Below, one piece after another: positions 9,359 to 16,052 of a DNA stretch of 64,000 nucleotides. This DNA comes from Herpetosiphon giganteus (GTDB lineage: Bacteria > Chloroflexota > Chloroflexia > Chloroflexales > Herpetosiphonaceae). Below the pieces are notes generated by a model. It saw nothing but the letters and a program-made list of their open reading frames with translations. It was not told where the DNA came from and searched no databases. Positions within the stretch are counted from its first letter, which is position 1. Each line of letters starts with the position of its first letter. The stretch is taken from assembly GCF_016907925.1 (NCBI RefSeq), contig NZ_JAFBCZ010000025.1, positions 1 to 64,000 on the forward strand, read 5' to 3'. The translations under genes were made by a program, and so were the position numbers.

Positions 9359-9745
9359 CTACACTCCGTCTGTTGCAGCGGGAACAATGGAAAGGATTGG
9401 CCGCAGCCGCTCTTGTTTAGCTGCTTCAGCCTCAATCAAGGGAGTCAGCGTTTTAGGATCAAGGTCGATGTTGAACCGCTTGGCATAGTCAATGGCAGCT
9501 TGAACAGCAACGTCCTTGGCGGTTGCCCATGCGTGTTCAGGGGTGAAGCCTTGCGCAGCAGCGGCCCGTTCGCCCACCTTCACGGCGGCATACAACACCG
9601 CTTGCTGATGCTCGGTCAATTTGGAATTAATGAAGGCCGTGCCAAGCTTAATCAGCGATGGGCCTGAGCTGGCCACGATGCCAAAAATGACTGAGAGCAG
9701 CAGCGGAACAAGAACATTAGCGATGGCGTTGATGGTTGCGAGCAT
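9359..9745 (-). CDS. Phage holin, LLH family
   Basis: The 128-aa protein has one N-terminal membrane helix (LVPLLLSVIFGIVASSG). A soluble helical part follows with AVKVGERAAAAQG and KDVAVQAAIDYAKRFN, the pattern of LLH-type holins (superfamily 6). It should form inner-membrane lesions that let the endolysin out at a set time. The gene ends three bases before the endolysin start and overlaps the upstream membrane protein gene by 29 bases. Confidence 0.82.
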   Translation of the reverse strand: MLATINAIANVLVPLLLSVIFGIVASSGPSLIKLGTAFINSKLTEHQQAVLYAAVKVGERAAAAQGFTPEHAWATAKDVAVQAAIDYAKRFNIDLDPKTLTPLIEAEAAKQERLRPILSIVPAATDGV

Positions 9746-10217
9746 TGGGTTTACCCTCCTGAATCATTGGTAATGGTTGATTAGGTTGTGTGACATTGCG
9801 GCGTTCGCGGCTCGGTTGTGGCTGTCGCGTGTAGGCATAAATGCCGGCAATATCCAGCTTCATATCGTCGAGGTCTTGGCGTGATGCTCGCAACTCAATT
9901 TGAATCGCTTGCATGGTCATCACGACTTGGGTATTGACCTCGGTATTTTTCTTGTAGGCATCGAGCAGCTCGCCATCATACACATGCGACAACAGGGCAA
10001 GCTCCTCTTTGCGCAAGCGAGCATCACGGTCGAGATCCTCCTTCTTTTGTTGTTCCTTGGCATCAGCTCGCGTCGGATTGAAATAGGAAACAAACCAATC
10101 CCACACCGTGCTGACGGCTGGCGCTGCCGATTTACTCAGAAAAAACAACAGCACGACGAGAATCCCGATGATGCCGTTGTTGTTGATGAGTTTGATTGCG
10201 TGCTCAGCCTCGGCCAT
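9717..10217 (-). CDS. Phage membrane/coiled-coil protein, lysis cassette
   Basis: From the ATG at 10217 (AAGGA upstream) the product is 166 aa. A membrane helix (GIIGILVVLLFFLS) near residue 15-30 is followed by a charged region with heptad-like spacing (DAKEQQKKEDLDRDARLRKEE) and a Pro/Gln/Arg-rich tail. It is the first gene of the holin-endolysin group and overlaps the holin. It could be a second holin, an antiholin or a spanin-like protein; nothing in the sequence decides between these. Confidence 0.7.
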   Translation of the reverse strand: MAEAEHAIKLINNNGIIGILVVLLFFLSKSAAPAVSTVWDWFVSYFNPTRADAKEQQKKEDLDRDARLRKEELALLSHVYDGELLDAYKKNTEVNTQVVMTMQAIQIELRASRQDLDDMKLDIAGIYAYTRQPQPSRERRNVTQPNQPLPMIQEGKPNARNHQRHR

Positions 10218-10244
10218 AGAAACAAATCCTTGAAAACAACAAAA

Positions 10245-10298
10245 ACCCGCAGGATCAACACGCCCCAAATGTATTCGGGGAGTATCGACCTTGCGGGT
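10245..10298 (-). promoter_or_regulatory. Nested hairpin in the leader of the lysis/late genes
   Basis: Outer arms ACCCGCA (10245-10251) and TGCGGGT (10292-10298) enclose inner arms CCCC (10263-10266) and GGGG (10277-10280). On the late transcript this can fold just ahead of the lysis genes. It may be an attenuator or antiterminator site between the small first gene and the late operon. This is sequence-visible structure with no proof of function. Confidence 0.45.
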
Positions 10299-10365
10299 AT
10301 CGCATCAGTCGTGCGCCTAGTTGCCTAGGTCGCCATGGCTAGCCCAAAAGGAAGCTAGTCACATA

Positions 10366-10384
10366 AAGAGCGAAGTTCGCTCTT
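10366..10384 (-). terminator. Hairpin after the 87-aa gene
   Basis: AAGAGCGAA and TTCGCTCTT form an inverted repeat directly after the stop at 10387 on the minus strand. It is followed by TATG rather than a U run, so it is at best a partial terminator. Read-through from the upstream promoter into the late genes would then be controlled here. Confidence 0.45.
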
Positions 10385-10386
10385 CA

Positions 10387-10650
10387 TTAATTGGTGGTCG
10401 GCGCGAGGATGATTTTCGCCAGCGTTGGCTGGTCGTCTGCGTATTCAACTTCCATCGTCGCCATTAGGGATTGCTTGGTTGAAGCAAATCGTTGTTGTTT
10501 GAACGTTTCACCATTCCGCTGGCAGCGTTTGAGAAAAGAAAGCGCTGATTCGTTGTTGTTGCGTTTGATGGTGACGATCCGCGCAACTTCAGGCCAGTTG
10601 CCTGGCGATTCCAAAACAAAAATAACTTTGCCATGAAATCGTGCTGTCAT
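10387..10650 (-). CDS. Small phage protein at the head of the late transcript, 87 aa
   Basis: The second ATG (10650) is five bases from GAGG and is preferred. The product starts MTARFHGKVIFVLES. It is predicted alpha/beta with a basic middle (IKRNNNESALSFLKRCQRN). It is the first gene after a consensus promoter at 10,688-10,715 and before a hairpin, which suggests an early or delayed-early regulator of the late operon. No family was recognised. Confidence 0.65.
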   Translation of the reverse strand: MTARFHGKVIFVLESPGNWPEVARIVTIKRNNNESALSFLKRCQRNGETFKQQRFASTKQSLMATMEVEYADDQPTLAKIILAPTTN

Positions 10651-10687
10651 CATGACCTCATTTGGTTGCGTCGATACGATTGCGGAA

Positions 10688-10715
10688 ATTATAGCACATG
10701 TGTACTAATTGTCAA
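10688..10715 (-). promoter_or_regulatory. Consensus sigma-70 promoter with internal palindrome
   Basis: On the minus strand a perfect TTGACA (10715-10710) and a perfect TATAAT (10693-10688) are separated by 16 bases. The spacer contains the palindrome CACATGTG, a possible operator placed where a repressor would block polymerase. The promoter faces the 87-aa gene and the lysis/packaging operon about 40 bases downstream. Confidence 0.8.
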
Positions 10716-10731
10716 TGAAAATGGGGCTATT

Positions 10732-10749
10732 TATCCCACATATCCCACA
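10732..10749. repeat. Tandem 9-base repeat upstream of the late promoter
   Basis: TATCCCACA occurs twice in direct succession, between the leftward promoter and the start of the rightward lipoprotein gene. It may be a binding site for a phage regulator of either gene. Nothing else supports this. Confidence 0.4.
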
Positions 10750-10849
10750 TTTTCAAACATAGCTTAATAAAAGCGCTCATACAAGACTGTAACGCGCAAT
10801 GGACGTAATCCGTATGGTCAGCAATATCGGTAGAAAGAAAGGCGGAGTT

Positions 10850-11509
10850 ATGCGATTTCGATTACTCGCTGGTGGATTACTCGTTGCGGGATTGATCTCA
10901 GCATGTGGAAGTACAACGCTTCCATCACCTTCTCAACAACCCATATCAACCAATATGCCATCAACCAATACGCCAGCACCGACCGAGAGTATCGTTCAGG
11001 TAACCGTTATTTATCTTGATCCTGATGAGGAGTATGTATCGTCGTTTGAATTTGCCTCGGCCAAAGAACCTGTGATCAAAGGCGAACGCCTGATCATGGC
11101 AGGTTCCGATATTTCTTTATCATTCAAAGTCATTGATTTTGTGCGTGGTACGCAGGCATTAGAGGATATTGCAACTTTTGATCCGGCATATGCTGGTCCA
11201 CCAGCTGGCTATGAGGTTGGGCTGGTTCGAGCGGAAATACAGCATGGGAATGTTCTCACCGAACCAGTAGTCCTTGATGGATCACTCGTGTCACTCCTAG
11301 TCCTAACGAATGGTGAATATCTGGAAGTGCCTACTATGCAGGGCTTACCATGTTGTATTGAACCGCGATTTGATACCCCGGTCGCAAAGGGTGATACGAC
11401 AGAAGTCTATTTTCCGATCTTGGTTGCTCGTGATGATCCCAATCCCTTACTGGTGATCAATCGCGACCAATCGAAGAATAAAGATGCGCGTCATTTTGCC
11501 CTCCAATAA
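10850..11509 (+). CDS. Predicted lipoprotein, phage cargo
   Basis: The ATG at 10850 begins MRFRLLAGGLLVAGL, a lipoprotein signal ending in ISACGS, so Cys18 should be lipidated. An earlier in-frame ATG at 10799 would spoil the signal peptide. A Pro/Ser/Thr linker (about residues 22-45) leads to a beta-rich domain of about 160 residues with a CC pair (LPCCIEP). No enzymatic motif is seen. It is the only rightward gene of the cargo block and is followed by a hairpin. A surface change of the lysogen is plausible. Confidence 0.75.
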   Translation: MRFRLLAGGLLVAGLISACGSTTLPSPSQQPISTNMPSTNTPAPTESIVQVTVIYLDPDEEYVSSFEFASAKEPVIKGERLIMAGSDISLSFKVIDFVRGTQALEDIATFDPAYAGPPAGYEVGLVRAEIQHGNVLTEPVVLDGSLVSLLVLTNGEYLEVPTMQGLPCCIEPRFDTPVAKGDTTEVYFPILVARDDPNPLLVINRDQSKNKDARHFALQ

Positions 11510-11524
11510 ACGCATCTAAGTCAA

Positions 11525-11567
11525 GCAGACGATCTAGCGGTGTTTCTTAAATCGGTGGATCGTCTGC
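11525..11567 (+). terminator. Inverted repeat after the lipoprotein gene
   Basis: GCAGACGATC (11525-11534) and GATCGTCTGC (11558-11567) are perfect 10-base arms 16 bases after the lipoprotein stop and before the convergent membrane-protein gene. There is no U run, so it is perhaps a bidirectional or Rho-assisted terminator. Confidence 0.5.
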
Positions 11568-11605
11568 ACCATGGGCTGATTACTGGAGAGAATGAGCGTG
11601 GGGTA

Positions 11606-12082
11606 CTATAGTACCTGAGAAGAATGATCGCGATCAGTGGGAGGTTCAAGCATCAGGATTGAGCTGGTGAGAAGGATACACGCCGCACCACCAAAGACAA
11701 ACCATTCCGCACGTTGATAGAAAAACACATTATGCTGTCCTCTGACCTCAGTATACTGACGCGAGCGAGAGTCTTGTTTATAGGTATTTCCACTCCATGA
11801 AATAATTCCACAGAGCATCAAGAGTGCAGCGCTCATCCACACGAGATCCCAGACAAAATGCATCCGAGTAAAAAAATGTGCAACACCACTCAAGATAACG
11901 AGGATGATCAGAATTCCTATCCCGATCGTGGCAAGATACACTTGTTCTTCAAATTCATATGAAGAAGATGAATTAAGCATGGGTTGGCGTAAGGTAATGA
12001 GTCCGGCCACCATTAAACCCACACCCATGACCCAGGGAATCCACGCCCAGCGTTGATAGCCATTAATGAGTTTTGTAAGCAT
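11606..12082 (-). CDS. Four-helix membrane protein, phage cargo
   Basis: The start at 12082 is supported by AAAGGAG seven bases upstream; a start at 12103 would include the ribosome site in the gene. The 158-aa product has four hydrophobic segments: WIPWVMGVGLMVAGL, IGILIILVILSGVAHFF, LVWMSAALLMLCGIISW and WFVFGGAACILLTSSIL. No family is recognised. Small membrane proteins in prophage cargo often act in exclusion of other phages, but nothing here shows that directly. Confidence 0.7.
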   Translation of the reverse strand: MLTKLINGYQRWAWIPWVMGVGLMVAGLITLRQPMLNSSSSYEFEEQVYLATIGIGILIILVILSGVAHFFTRMHFVWDLVWMSAALLMLCGIISWSGNTYKQDSRSRQYTEVRGQHNVFFYQRAEWFVFGGAACILLTSSILMLEPPTDRDHSSQVL

Positions 12083-12106
12083 CGAGCGCTCCTTTCTGAT
12101 CATCAG

Positions 12107-12214
12107 TTATTTCAGTTGTTCACGTTGCTCGATAGTGAGCATCCCATAGCCTTCTTCGATATAGCCCTCATAGCCCTCGGTGCGAATAAAGAGCCAAAAG
12201 CCGTTATAGTGCAT
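12107..12214 (-). CDS. Very short ORF or gene remnant upstream of the membrane protein
   Basis: An ATG at 12214 opens 35 codons (MHYNGFWLFIRTEGYEGYIEEG...) ending 25 bases before the membrane-protein start, with normal-looking residues. No good ribosome site precedes the ATG, and the frame continues ten codons further upstream without a start. It may be the 3-prime remnant of a decayed gene or a real leader peptide. Confidence 0.28.
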   Translation of the reverse strand: MHYNGFWLFIRTEGYEGYIEEGYGMLTIEQREQLK

Positions 12215-12337
12215 GACTCGATATCGGACGAACCTAGTGGTGTAGCCCAAAACTTCGTTTCAGGCGAATATGCAATAGAATGCCCTCAGGAATAAACCAG
12301 AAGGAGTTCCCTGCGCCGAGTTGGCGGTTAAATGAAG

Positions 12338-12363
12338 AAAGCCTAGCTTGTAAGCTAGGCTTT
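12338..12363. terminator. Bidirectional rho-independent-like terminator
   Basis: AAAGCCTAGCTT and AAGCTAGGCTTT form a 12-base perfect stem with a two-base spacer. Runs of A on one side and T-rich sequence on the other fit termination in both directions. It closes the leftward three-gene operon ten bases after its last stop. Confidence 0.8.
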
Positions 12364-12373
12364 AAAAACTATT

Positions 12374-13570
12374 TTATTTTAGGAATCCTAAATAATCAAA
12401 CTCATCGTTCATATCTTGTACGTATTTATTCAATCCTCTAAGCCAATTTTTCTGAACTTTAAGTAATGGATCTCTTATCGTTATATATGAGTTTATTATT
12501 TCTTCTTGTATTTTCTGTGATTGATTTAATTTTTTGATTGCATATATAGCACTTTCTCTTATATTATTTTTAGATGCTATTTCTTCAATTTGCTTAGAAA
12601 GAATATATAGTAAATGTTTTTTAGGATATGGACTAGGCCAATTATCAATTTCCTTTTCTACTTGTTCTGAATACGGCGAATATTCTAAGATCTTACTTCT
12701 AAGTATAGGGATTAAATTCCCAGTTTCATCTGGATGAACAATATTACCCCATAGAGGATAGGAAAAAAATTTCGGTGGGTGTTTTTTAGGAATAAATTTA
12801 GTAGTTCTCACTACCCATCGGCTTCTTGTAAATTGCCATAGATTTTTTATTTGTCCTACCCCAACCGCTGTTGAGCCAAAAGCATATGATAGTAGGCCGA
12901 GTGGTCCAGCAAATGCATGAAAAAGAGGTTTTCCAGTATTAGCTAATAATAAGCCAGCTTTAAGAAAGCTATAAATTTCATCTGGATTTGATGGCATTTT
13001 TTCATCCGAAAACTCGAAGGAGAAATACCATCCATCAGCGTTTAGCCTTGTTATATCTGATAGAAGAGCCATGATATTACTATCAGATATAACAGCTGAC
13101 CTTCCTATTATAATACTAGCATAAGTAGGTATTCCAAGATTATCCCCAACCTGTTTTGCTGCTTTAAAAAGCTTCTCATTGAGATCTGTAATTTTATCGT
13201 CTGATGCTTCATAAATAACTGCTGGAGCAATAACAGCATTAGTACCTACTTTCTCATTTATAAATAATAAATCTCTCTGTAATGATAATAAACCATCGCT
13301 ATCAATTTCAACTAGCTTTGAAATTCGATTTCTATGATTATTCATACTATAGGATTGTAGATTTTTATTTGAATAACTAGGAATATGATATTGTTGATCA
13401 ATCATCAGCTCAAAACCTAGTTTTTTAAGCTTTTTTGCATTGGTAATCATTGAGTTCTGAGAGATATCTCTTGGACTAAATACAGCTCCTTGTCCAACAC
13501 CTGTCTTTGCCAAATCTAGCATAATTTTCTGACTACCAGAACCATATTGAAACCATACACCTCTTTTCAT
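12374..13570 (-). CDS. Unknown TIM-barrel-like protein, last gene of nuclease/kinase operon
   Basis: The 398-aa protein matches no family I recognise. Repeating strand-helix units over residues about 1-270 suggest a TIM barrel: GVWFQYGSG, FELMIDQQYHIP, NAVIAPAVIY, PTYASIIIGRS, WYFSFEFSD, then KPLFHAFAGPLG and a glycine-rich STAVGVGQ loop of the kind that binds phosphate. The C-terminal 110 residues are helical and basic. The start overlaps the kinase stop (TAATG) with GGAGG in front, so translation is coupled. The gene is strongly AT-rich compared with the phage genes, pointing to recent transfer. The barrel call is inference from pattern only. Confidence 0.85.
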   Translation of the reverse strand: MKRGVWFQYGSGSQKIMLDLAKTGVGQGAVFSPRDISQNSMITNAKKLKKLGFELMIDQQYHIPSYSNKNLQSYSMNNHRNRISKLVEIDSDGLLSLQRDLLFINEKVGTNAVIAPAVIYEASDDKITDLNEKLFKAAKQVGDNLGIPTYASIIIGRSAVISDSNIMALLSDITRLNADGWYFSFEFSDEKMPSNPDEIYSFLKAGLLLANTGKPLFHAFAGPLGLLSYAFGSTAVGVGQIKNLWQFTRSRWVVRTTKFIPKKHPPKFFSYPLWGNIVHPDETGNLIPILRSKILEYSPYSEQVEKEIDNWPSPYPKKHLLYILSKQIEEIASKNNIRESAIYAIKKLNQSQKIQEEIINSYITIRDPLLKVQKNWLRGLNKYVQDMNDEFDYLGFLK

Positions 13571-14412
13571 TAAGAACCTCCTAATTTTTGCAATAATAAT
13601 TTTACCTGTCCTGCGTTCATTGGGCGATTTATTCTCTCTTTTTCTAAAAGTTTTTTGATGATTATCTTAAGTAGAGGAGGGAGGTTTATATAATCGGGAT
13701 TCATTAAATAAGCAGTAGATAATTGGATGTTTTGATATAGATCACCAGGTATATCGGCAAAAGGATGTGTACCTACAGCAGCCTCATATAATATGATACC
13801 CAGTGCAAATAGATCTGTCCGATGTTCAATTTCTCTTCTGTTTCCACGTGTTTGCTCTGGAGCAAAATACAAAGGAGTTCCTATATCAGCACCTCGCTGT
13901 GTGCTAGTCAAATCAGGTAACCTTAAATGCCTCGCTACTCCGAAGTCAATAATTACAGGATCATTATTCTTATTGATACGGATATTACTTGGTTTCAAAT
14001 CACGATGAACAATACCTTTATCGTTTAATACTGAAAGTCCATCGCATAACTGAGAAAAGATATGGATAATATTATCCAGAGATAATGGGGCTTTGGAAAG
14101 TGTTTCAGTGAAATCACATCCATCAATAAAATGTTCGACTAGATAATGCCGTTGAACGCCATAACGCACAGAATTTTCATAAATAATAAGTTTCGCCAAG
14201 TTTTTGTGATTCATATCATAAAGCGCCCCAATTTCACGTCGGAGGCGCTCATCATCATCATTATCATGTATGATCTTTAAACAAAGATCAATTCCTTTCT
14301 CATCTCTAACATGAAACGCTGCCCTTTGCGCACTAGGCGTAAGTGCTTTAATGAAAGTATAATCTGGATAAAGTTTTTGAGCTTCTTCAAGAGGAACTAT
14401 ATAAAAACTCAT
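13570..14412 (-). CDS. Stand-alone Ser/Thr protein kinase (Hanks type)
   Basis: From the ATG at 14412 (AAGGAG overlapping the nuclease-gene stop) the product is 280 aa, almost exactly one kinase domain with no membrane segment or sensor. It shows Lys46 (CLKII), Glu60, the catalytic loop HRDLKPSN (136-143), DFG (156-158), activation segment GTPLYFAPEQ and conserved Asp200 and Arg263. The N-lobe loop lacks the usual GxGxxG glycines (KALTPSAQRAAF), which is odd for an active kinase. It sits between a nuclease-like and an unknown gene. It may phosphorylate one of them as a switch. The base composition is AT-rich. Confidence 0.92.
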   Translation of the reverse strand: MSFYIVPLEEAQKLYPDYTFIKALTPSAQRAAFHVRDEKGIDLCLKIIHDNDDDERLRREIGALYDMNHKNLAKLIIYENSVRYGVQRHYLVEHFIDGCDFTETLSKAPLSLDNIIHIFSQLCDGLSVLNDKGIVHRDLKPSNIRINKNNDPVIIDFGVARHLRLPDLTSTQRGADIGTPLYFAPEQTRGNRREIEHRTDLFALGIILYEAAVGTHPFADIPGDLYQNIQLSTAYLMNPDYINLPPLLKIIIKKLLEKERINRPMNAGQVKLLLQKLGGS

Positions 14413-14416
14413 AAGA

Positions 14417-15085
14417 TTACTCCTTTTTGTTTTGAGCAAGTATCAAGGCCAGCCGATAATAATAACTCCAAACTTTGGGATTATCACGTCTAGCTGATTT
14501 GATAACCTCTACTTGGTGTGCTGCATTGACTGCAAGAATACCGATCCCGAGATCTTGAATGCTGGGTTCAAGCTGAATCCGTATGGCAACACGGGTTGGC
14601 ATTGCAATATACGAACGATGGGCAAATATCTTATTACGATGTGCCTGAGCGACTGCCTTGCGCCAATCGCTTACCTTTGCTTCGACGCTCACGATTTCAG
14701 GCAAGATGGAACGCCACGTTGGGGCAAGGGCATAGGTATATCCTGATTGTTCGACAATATTTAATTCAATAAGATTCGATAACTGTTCCCACACATTCCG
14801 GCTCGTTTGAAGCACTCGCTCAGCGATGGTTTCAAGCCGAGCTTTATTGATTCTACGAAGATATGACATGATATTAATTGGATCTTGCGTAACTCGTGTG
14901 AGCTTCGTTACCTCAGGCTGGAAAGTTGTCGCTAACAGATCTGGCTTTCCTGCCCCAACGGTCAGTGAACCAGCAGTCCAAAATTCTTGCCGACCAAGAA
15001 GCAACTGAGGGAGGTGATGTGCTACAGCATCTTCAATAATTGCTTCTGGGCCATTGATCCGACGGCTAAAATAGGTGACACTCAT
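14417..15085 (-). CDS. Nuclease-like protein: split PD-(D/E)XK motifs around a winged helix
   Basis: The 222-aa protein has an N-terminal helix with Glu18, then GAGKPDLL (44-51) matching the PD motif. A winged-helix-like region with a helical block and Tyr-rich wing spans about 70-125. Then IVSVEAKVSDW gives Glu135 and Lys137 of the (D/E)XK motif, and a helix with Gln147 leads to the strand YIAMP. Together they fit a restriction-endonuclease-like fold with a DNA-binding domain inserted between the two catalytic strands. It leads a tightly packed operon with the kinase. The fold is inferred by motif only, and GC is higher than in its two partners. Confidence 0.82.
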   Translation of the reverse strand: MSVTYFSRRINGPEAIIEDAVAHHLPQLLLGRQEFWTAGSLTVGAGKPDLLATTFQPEVTKLTRVTQDPINIMSYLRRINKARLETIAERVLQTSRNVWEQLSNLIELNIVEQSGYTYALAPTWRSILPEIVSVEAKVSDWRKAVAQAHRNKIFAHRSYIAMPTRVAIRIQLEPSIQDLGIGILAVNAAHQVEVIKSARRDNPKVWSYYYRLALILAQNKKE

Positions 15086-15125
15086 AGATCGCTCCAGTAA
15101 GCGTTATTGCACAAAGAAGAATTGT

Positions 15126-15154
15126 ATAATACGCCTTTGTGATGAATATTACAA
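15126..15154 (-). promoter_or_regulatory. Probable promoter of the nuclease/kinase operon
   Basis: On the minus strand TTGTAA (15154-15149) and TATTAT (15131-15126) are separated by 17 bases, about 40 bases before the nuclease start at 15085. Agreement with the sigma-70 consensus is moderate. The AT-rich intergenic stretch of about 250 bases to the next gene on the right contains no gene. Confidence 0.55.
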
Positions 15155-15338
15155 GACGCTAATCGTATGAGTTTCTTACGAGTTTTGCGCGTATTTACTA
15201 AAGGTCTGCGCCCCTCCAATGTCTTTCTATCAACAGTCTATAAACAGGTAAATTCCTAGTTATCCACAGTTAATTCATAAGAAATATTAGATCTATTGAG
15301 TGCTTTGATAGCTCTGTCTGAGTGGTTAAATACTCCCG

Positions 15339-15926
15339 CTACGGCCCATATAACCAATGATCAACGCCACCATGATGGCTACACGCACCACGTCCAGTTG
15401 CATAGGAGCGTGAACCGTCGCGACAAATAGCTCCAACCCGTTGGCCTGAGTTTGAAGCAGGCCGTGCTGTTGGGCGCGGTCGAGCAGTGGGAACCACAGT
15501 TGGCAACCTGGGGAGATCCGAGCGATCAAGGGTCAATACTGCTTGTTGTTCGCTAGAAACATCAAACAGACTAGCGCTCATCCATCCATCGTAATCTCCA
15601 ACTTTAACGTGATACCACAATTCATCATAAACCGTGCGTTGAGCGAGAATCGTAATCGCATCGCTTGGCGCAATCTTAGTAATCACGTCATAGCGGGTGC
15701 TTGGGCCTTGTCGCAGGTTCGAGGTTGCAGGCACAGAAACAACCAAAGCCGTGGGTTCTGGAGTAGATGTTGGTGCAGGCCGTGCTGTCGCTGGCGATCG
15801 CTGAGGCCGAGCCGTACTTGCTGAGAGTTTGGATTGGGTCGATGTTGTTGGGACAAGTGTCGTGCTTGCGCCACCACATCCAATAACGATGAGAAGGCAG
15901 AATCCAAGGATGAAGCGATGGAGCAT
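15339..15926 (-). CDS. Secreted lipoprotein with SH3 and DUF3761-like tail
   Basis: The 195-aa product has a lipoprotein signal (FILGFCLLIVIGCGG). A Thr/Ser/Pro linker spans about residues 20-58. A bacterial SH3-like domain (TSNLRQGPSTRYDVI to YDGWMSASLF) is followed by a second linker and a C-terminal Cys/His-rich module (GAICRDGSRSYATGRGACSHHGG) matching the DUF3761 type. It probably sits on the cell surface. The conserved bipartite element 30 bases upstream is shared with two other secreted-protein genes in this prophage. Confidence 0.82.
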   Translation of the reverse strand: MLHRFILGFCLLIVIGCGGASTTLVPTTSTQSKLSASTARPQRSPATARPAPTSTPEPTALVVSVPATSNLRQGPSTRYDVITKIAPSDAITILAQRTVYDELWYHVKVGDYDGWMSASLFDVSSEQQAVLTLDRSDLPRLPTVVPTARPRPTARPASNSGQRVGAICRDGSRSYATGRGACSHHGGVDHWLYGP

Positions 15927-15955
15927 AGGAACCTCGCAATTCTAAGGGCTTTCTC

Positions 15956-15989
15956 TATTTAGATGCACTGTGAGGGTGAATTTTGCATG
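15956..15989 (-). promoter_or_regulatory. Bipartite promoter element, copy 1
   Basis: On the plus strand TATTTAGATGCA (15956-15967), 13 bases, then TTTTGCATG (15981-15989). Read leftward this gives CATGCAAAA-N13-TGCATCTAAATA, 30 bases before the start at 15926. Copies with the same spacing precede the genes at 18267 and 21173. Confidence 0.7.
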
Positions 15990-16004
15990 CAATTAATAGC
16001 ATGA

Positions 16005-16038
16005 TGTTTGGTCACCTCTATTTAGATGTGACCAAACA
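16005..16038 (-). terminator. Hairpin after the HsdR-N-like gene
   Basis: TGTTTGGTCAC (16005-16015) and GTGACCAAACA (16028-16038) are perfect 11-base arms 15 bases after the stop of the leftward HsdR-N-like gene. The 12-base loop repeats the CATCTAAATAGAG core of the neighbouring promoter element. A U run is missing. Confidence 0.55.
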
Positions 16039-16052
16039 CTAATCAACTAGGT

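Noticed and set aside
12053-12295. Rightward frame of 80 codons over the start of the membrane-protein gene
   Set aside because: It begins inside an opposing gene with strong start support and has no ribosome site.
15260-15268. Perfect DnaA box TTATCCACA in the gap before the DUF3761 lipoprotein gene
   Set aside because: A single box in AT-rich DNA is expected by chance in a window of this size. No other boxes, AT repeats or replication genes are near.
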